A DNA stretch of 64,000 bases. Source: Parascedosporium putredinis. Its lineage: Eukaryota; Ascomycota; Sordariomycetes; Microascales; Microascaceae. Position numbers and translations under genes: made by a program. Of the stretch, positions 58,929 to 64,000 are shown in pieces. The notes beneath the pieces were generated by a model. That model was not told where the DNA came from. It saw only the letters and a list, made by a program, of their open reading frames with translations, and did no database searches. The stretch's first letter is position 1; every line of letters begins with the position of its first letter. Location of the stretch: NCBI GenBank assembly GCA_949357655.1, contig CASHTG010000016.1:806001-870000 (forward strand), in the 5' to 3' direction.

Positions 58929-58968
58929 TGCGTAGACTGCGTAGAATGCGTAGAATGCGTAGAATGCG
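58929..58968. repeat. (CGTAGAATG)n 9-bp repeat
   Basis: About four tandem copies of a 9-bp unit, the first diverged (CGTAGACTG). The antisense reading gives a Leu/Arg repeat but no supported gene. Confidence 0.85.
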
Positions 58969-60924
58969 TGGGAACCCTATTGCATGAGGCAAAAGGCAAA
59001 AGGTAAGGAGGAAGAGGACAGAAGCGAGGAGGCAGATGGGACAGCCTCCATCAATAGATCGAAGGAGAAATTGTCGTCCCCTGAACGTTCCAGGCCTCTC
59101 AATCAATGACTGGTTCTTTCTGATGCATTAATCAGGTAATGCTTGGTTCACTCGTTCAGTATCTAACTTTGGTTGGTGCTGGCCAGTTATGAAACCGGGC
59201 AGTCGCAGCCTGGGCATCTGCTCCCGAAGCAGGGTGAACACCTGAAGCAGCGGCGACTCGAACGAATCTCCAACTGCAAACCAGGTCTTCCCGGGTGCAA
59301 TATGATTGAAAAATTGAAAAAAATTGAAAAAGAAAAAACTCATTATTCCTTTTGATACCTCCTCTCGCCATTGCCTCGATGGTGCTCACCAATCTAGAGA
59401 GGAAGGCGCATGGCCCCAATTAGACGCCGCCGTGGCACGACAAGTGGGCTTAATGAAATTAACCCGCGAACTCCAGTGTCCTGCATGGCTCTCACTCCAA
59501 TCGATCTATTGCACGAGTAATAATGGCCCAGGCCCATACAATCGCCAACAGTGTAAGCGCGCGGCGGCTCGACCATCTCCACATGGCCCGAGGGTGAGAC
59601 CGAGATTCACCAGATACATGTAACTAACAAATACGAGGTAACAAGATCAATGGGTTGGCGAGAACTGGCGGTGCCATTTTTAGATTACTGAAGCGCGCTT
59701 ACTCGTAGGCGGCGCTTCAAGAGCATCGACGAGCGCTCAAGTCCCGAAGGGATACTCGACGGAAATTAAAACTGGAGAGGAGCTGGGTATTCAGGCCTCT
59801 CGCACCCAACCGGTTCATTTGTAACCATTGATCTAGTCGTCCGTCCTCTTCGCATCGGATCCACCCAGCATCTTCCTGCCTTTGTTCCCTATACGGGCTT
59901 CAAGTCCGATCCTGCAACGGCCTCTTGCCGCCTGCACGGGAAGCTCAACTGACGTATTCGACTTATTTTACGCCGCTGCCATTGACGGACTCACTGGTCC
60001 GCGAGACTAACATGTAATGGTTGGCATGCGAATCTCAAGGGTATCTCGGAACCAGCGTCAATGTCTATCCATTAGGAGCGGGTTCCTGCCCTGACTAGCA
60101 TTCTAGCTTCTTCGAATCTCTACAAGCTACACTTTACTCGGCTCCCAGCCCATATCCAAGCACTAGGTCGATACGCTAGGCCGGTTAGTGTCATAGCCGT
60201 CCTGGAAATAGTAACACGACCGAAGCGATGCTGTTGTGTTCTCCAACCCCAGACACGCTTTAAAGGTGTTAGGTACTCAAAGCTCCCGACACATGGAACG
60301 TGAATACTCGAAAGGGTCTGTTGCAATAAAGAAAAGATTTGTGGATGCAAGCCCGTTCCTTTGAATGGTATGGATGATCCATTATGATGATGCCTTCAAG
60401 CGAAACCAACTGCTTGTGGATGTCTGTGGTCAGGCCTCTACTCTCCTTGCAATTGCAATTCCTGTTATTATAGCAGCTTGGGTACTTGTTGTCGGACTTT
60501 AGTTGTGGAAGGCTCCGGGAATAGACAGTGCGAATGTGGCGCATTTCCCCCACCTCCTGCCACCCCAAGAGCGTCTGGGCACACAAAACTCCACTGATGT
60601 GTGTATCCAGAGAGCACTACCAGAGGCTTCAACATGGCCAGGTGCTCAGCCTCACCGTGCCTATTACTGTGGTACTTGGATTGAAACAGACAGAAAAAAA
60701 AAAAAAGGCTGAGCTCGCGTCCGTGGCAAACGAACTCCATTCTCAAGTCCGGATTGCTTCCTTTTTCTCGTCCCTTTCCTCCTCACTTCCTTCCCTTCCT
60801 ACTTTGTAGCTGCCAACTCTGACAAAAGTCTTTATCAACTCGACCCCTTCCCTCACAACTCGTAAAAGACTCGAGCACATCCAAGCACACCCCACTCTCG
60901 CTTACCCTTCCTCATTAGTTCAGC

Positions 60925-61613
60925 ATGTCGCGCGGAAACCAGCGTGAGAAGGCCCGTGAGGCTAATCTCAAGAAGCAGGCCGCTCAGGTAAGTTGGAGCA
61001 CTTGCCTTCACTCATGAAAGACCGCGGTGGCTTGCAGCCGATCGTCTGGGAAACAGTGAAGCCAGCTTGGCTTGGCATGAGGCATGAGGGTTTTGATCTC
61101 CATCTTCCCAAGCCATCTCCGCCTTCTGCCTTCCAGCAGCGGTGGCCAAGGCTGTGGCCCAGGCTTTGGCCCAGGCTTGTTGGCTCAGCCACCGGGGCCT
61201 TTTTTTTTTTTTTTTCCTGAATGTGTCATCATACTCCGTAAAGGACGTTATATAGCCGCGGCTGTAAAGCCATATCCTCTAACTCACGTCTGCATTTAGA
61301 AAAAGGGCAACAGCATGAGCGGTTCTCAGATGCAGAGCGCCAAGGAGAGTGCCGCGGAAATTATGCGCCAGAAACAGGCCGCCGGTAAGCCCATGCCCTG
61401 ATACCCAACATAGGACGGGTTCGCATGAACCGTCGTGAGAGGAGAGGGACCGGTGATGGAGGCGAAAGAACGCTGCCTCTTTCGACTGGCTTTCTTGCTA
61501 CAATACGGAAAAAAAAAAAAGGAAAAATGGTGGCGAAGATGGTTACTAACTTGGGTGCTTCCATTCCATTAGCTGAGGCGAAGAAGGCCGCTGGCGGGCC
61601 TGCGAAGAAATAA
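60925..61613 (+). CDS. SERF/4F5-family small basic protein
   Basis: A 62-residue Lys/Ala/Gln-rich protein of the 4F5/SERF family (human SERF2, worm MOAG-4), small disordered proteins that bind nucleic acid and modify protein aggregation. Exons are 60925-60987, 61300-61384 and 61573-61613. The N-terminus MSRGNQREKAREANLKKQAA is the 4F5 signature. The middle reads KKGNSMSGSQMQSAKESAAE and the tail AEAKKAAGGPAKK. Both introns (312 and 188 bp) end with a CTAAC branch site followed by TTTAG or ATTAG. The coding sequence is intact and less than a third of the gene span. Confidence 0.9.
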
Positions 61614-62700
61614 ATCTGGCCTATCCCCGTCTATGCACAACCTTTGTTTGGATGTCTTCCACTACGGAGGGTCTGTGATAGGTTCGCTAGGAATATCTGC
61701 AGGTTGGATGCCTTTTTGATTGTGACGGCTAGCTTGGTTGGCTGCTGGGAGCGGCATGATGCAACAGCAGAGGTGGGTAGGATAGAGCGAGCAGTGGAGT
61801 TCAGCGTATCTTTTCTTTAACCAAATCTATATCATTCGTTCTAAATGTCTAAATGCTACCTTTAGACGACTTCAACTCTGGACTTGCTTGGCGATCGGCA
61901 TCTCCGTCTTCTTCTACACTAGGAGTGGTCCGTTCGCCGGACGGCTCGAGACCTCCCGGACATCATTAGTCCTTCTCAGAGGTTAGGCAGGAGAAACAAA
62001 TCACAGGTGTAGAGGTAGCGGCGTAGGCGTCAAGACGTGCACATAAGACTGGTGACAGCGAGTGGCCAATCTCCTACGTGGGACAGGGCAGTTTTGGCAA
62101 TGTTCTTCATTCAACTATCGTCGTCGTCGATCTGTCTCCTTCCTCCAAACAGTGAAACAAATGGATAAAGGAGAAAAAAATAAGAAAACACCAACACCCT
62201 CTCCGCCAGTGGTGCCCTTTCAAGGGGGAATCATCTCTGCGTGCTAAATAGAAAACAAGAGGCTGCGATCAAGAGGAAACAGGGAGGTCGGTGTCTTCCT
62301 TTTTTTTGTCATGTTTCCTCAGAAAGAAGTAGAAAACAAGAAGATAAAAAAATCCATTTATAAATTTCCTATTAATCGCATCCAGAAAAAAATAATACGA
62401 ACCAGTCATATGTATAATAACCCTTTCCGTTTCGCAAGGAAGCGAGAAAAAAATGGGGGAAACAAGAAACCCAGGCCTATGGCCAGTAAAGGCAAGGCTC
62501 AAGAGGAAGAGGGAGAAGAGAGGAAAGGGGAGGGAAATGCCGTCTTGCCCCCACGCGAGATGGTTGCAAGGGGAGTCCCTTTCCTCTCCAATCTCAGAAA
62601 AGGAGAAGTGGCTCGTCATGAAAGTGTGTTCGGCTTGGTTCTTTTTTATGAAACGAAATCTACACAGGGAAGCTCTTTGCTCCGTGATCCCAAGCGACAC
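61614..62700. other. Convergent 3' spacer, SERF / cupredoxin-like gene
   Basis: A 1.1-kb spacer with convergent 3' ends, A-rich at 62160-62480. A plus-strand open frame at 62311-63147 runs antisense into the next gene and is a shadow. No gene is supported. Confidence 0.55.
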
Positions 62701-64000
62701 TTAGCGGCGGGCGGGAGTGACGGGAGCGGGGGCAGCGACAGACGACACGGCCGCGGGGGCAGCGACGACTGGGGCGGCAGCACCGGCAACGACACCAGCA
62801 GAGTTCATGTCTATCGTGCCTATAGATGGGTTGTTAGCAAAACTGTCACCGAGAGGGATTATTGCGGTAGAGAAGGGTCAAACTTACCAGCAATGCCGCC
62901 GAAAGCGTTGAGGCCCTGGGTAGCGGGATCAGGGAAAGCACCGCCGGCGCACTGGACGGCGCACTGGCAAGAGCCATCAGCCGCGATGGTGCCCTGGCCC
63001 ATGACGATGCCGCCTCCAACGGTGGCGCTGTTGCCAACGGCGACGGGAGCGGTGGGGCTGACAACGCCGTTGGTGCCGGAGGCGGGGTTGATGGGGCCAG
63101 GAGCAGCAGCGGAGGCAGCGGCAGACTGGGCGGGGTCAACGGGCTGAGGAGCAGCAGGGGCAGCAGCGGGGGCAGCGGGAGCAGGGCCAGTTCCGCCGGT
63201 GATGGCAGTTCCGGGAAGGTCACCTCCGCGCTGGGCGATGGCGTTGGCCTGGAACTGGGCATGGGTCTTCTCGGCAGTGGGGTTGATGGAGAGGGCCATG
63301 CCGCGGCCGCAGTGGTTGCCCTGAGCGCAGAACATCCAGAGAGGGTCGGTGGTCATGACTTGCATGGCGACCTGGGGAGGAGGAACGATGGTGTTGTCAG
63401 GGTTGGGCATATAGCCAGAGTCCATGCCGCCGGCAAGAGGGTCGCAAGGGGTCTCGAAACCAGACTGGGTAACGGTGTGGTTCTGGCCGTAGAAGGTGAA
63501 GATGATCATGTCACCAACGTTGGCGGCGACCTCCTGGGGAAGAAAGAGAGACCCTGGGGACCACCGACATCGACGGAGTGGGTGGCGCCAGTGCCGGCAA
63601 CAACACCGCTAGCACCGGGCTGGATGGTGGTAGAGGCACCGTCGTTGCCGAGGATGGCGGTGGCGGCAGCGCCGGCGGGAACGGTCACGGTCTGGGTGAC
63701 GGTGACCTGCTGGTTGAGAGTGGTAGGGGAACACCACCACCCTGGCTGACCCAGACAATGACGGCGTTGACACCGCTGATGGCACCGAGGCCAATGCCGC
63801 CGAGACCACCGAGACCACCAAGACCGCCAATACCGACGCCGCCAACGGCACCGACGGGGACGCCAACGCCTACATTGGCAACACCGCCAACACCACCAAC
63901 ACCACCGATGCCATTAATGCCGACCTGGGGATCCCTCTTGACTTGCCTGCTGCTGCGAGCAGAGACGGCGACGGGAGCAAGAACAAGTGATAACGCGTTC
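62701..64000 (-). CDS. Secreted cupredoxin-like protein, 5' end missing
   Basis: The gene runs off the right edge a few codons into its signal peptide (visible: NALSLVLAPVAVSA). A dibasic site (QVKRDPQ) follows, then a Gly-rich stretch of GG(V/I/L) units. The cupredoxin domain starts near WVSQGGG and reads LSFFPQEVAANVGDMIIFTF. A typical type-I copper ligand set is visible: His in GQNHTVTQSGF, then Cys, His and Met in MFCAQGNHCGRGM. The C-terminal half is Ala/Pro/Gly-rich and ends TPARR. Exon junction: 62888 to 62819 across a 68-bp intron with a CTAAC branch site. Single-base losses are in GGGG 63726-63729 and GGGG 63536-63539. Fungal members are extracellular, often wall-associated, and are of unknown redox role; the copper site suggests electron transfer. 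Confidence 0.85.

Larger units (their letters stand above)
56753..60924. other. Longest intergenic region, divergent
   Basis: A 4.2-kb divergent spacer with no supported gene. It holds a GA array (57596-57612), a TGTGCT hexamer array (58143-58170), a 9-bp array (58929-58968) and a 13-base A run (about 60692-60704). Pyrimidine-rich sequence (60750-60820) lies just upstream of the SERF gene. Confidence 0.55.

Noticed and set aside
62311..63147. 278-codon plus-strand open frame
   Set aside because: It lies antisense over the cupredoxin-like gene; it is a shadow of its repetitive codons.

Overview
The window is nuclear DNA of a filamentous ascomycete (Pezizomycotina, most likely Sordariomycetes). 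Genes are separate monocistronic units on both strands. Introns are mostly 50-220 bp with GTRNGT donors, CTAAC-type branch sites and AG acceptors. Codon third positions are rich in C, and the protein families are typical of this group (a PDR-type ABC-G pump, GH72 Gel/Gas, an extracellular cupredoxin, an RGS membrane protein). No CRISPR array, insertion sequence, operon or confident tRNA/rRNA gene was seen.

I support 21 protein genes. Left to right: PCF11 5' end (-), PDR ABC transporter (+), PaxM-like FAD monooxygenase (-), AIF-like oxidoreductase (+), RPN6 (+), a large AT-hook protein (-), a PMP47/ANT1 carrier (+), MAK10/NAA35 (-), ATP15 (-), an RGS membrane protein (-), an SDR (-), a small one-TM protein (-), a GH72 glucanosyltransferase (-), a 4-TM protein (+), a pseudokinase (-), a membrane SDR (-), SOF1 (-), RPB3 (+), a 4-TM protein (-), a SERF/4F5 protein (+) and the 3' part of a secreted cupredoxin-like gene (-). 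Most are housekeeping functions: mRNA 3'-end formation, proteasome lid, peroxisomal transport, N-terminal acetylation, ATP synthase, RNA polymerase II, ribosome biogenesis and cell wall. The FAD monooxygenase and ABC pump are tail-to-tail neighbours, but no secondary-metabolism core enzyme lies near them.

Gene-poor stretches of 3-4 kb (about 10.2-13.5, 31.4-34.4, 36.9-38.3, 39.7-42.9, 46.5-49.5 and 56.8-60.9 kb) hold only simple repeats, plus one compositionally odd island at 37.4-38.3 kb with pol III-box-like motifs and a 25-bp palindrome.

One property affects the whole window. Fifteen of the 21 genes are interrupted by reading-frame breaks (35 in my reading), and every one is explained by one or two missing bases, nearly always in a short run of C or G. 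Once these are counted, each gene's exon lengths sum to a multiple of three and the proteins continue in frame through conserved motifs. I read this as systematic homopolymer under-calling in the assembly, not as pseudogenes, so I call these genes CDS and state the break positions. The clearest biological oddities are a ten-copy 12-residue repeat that appears to form the N-terminus of the ABC transporter, a GC-AG intron directly after the SOF1 start codon, and a degenerate kinase.
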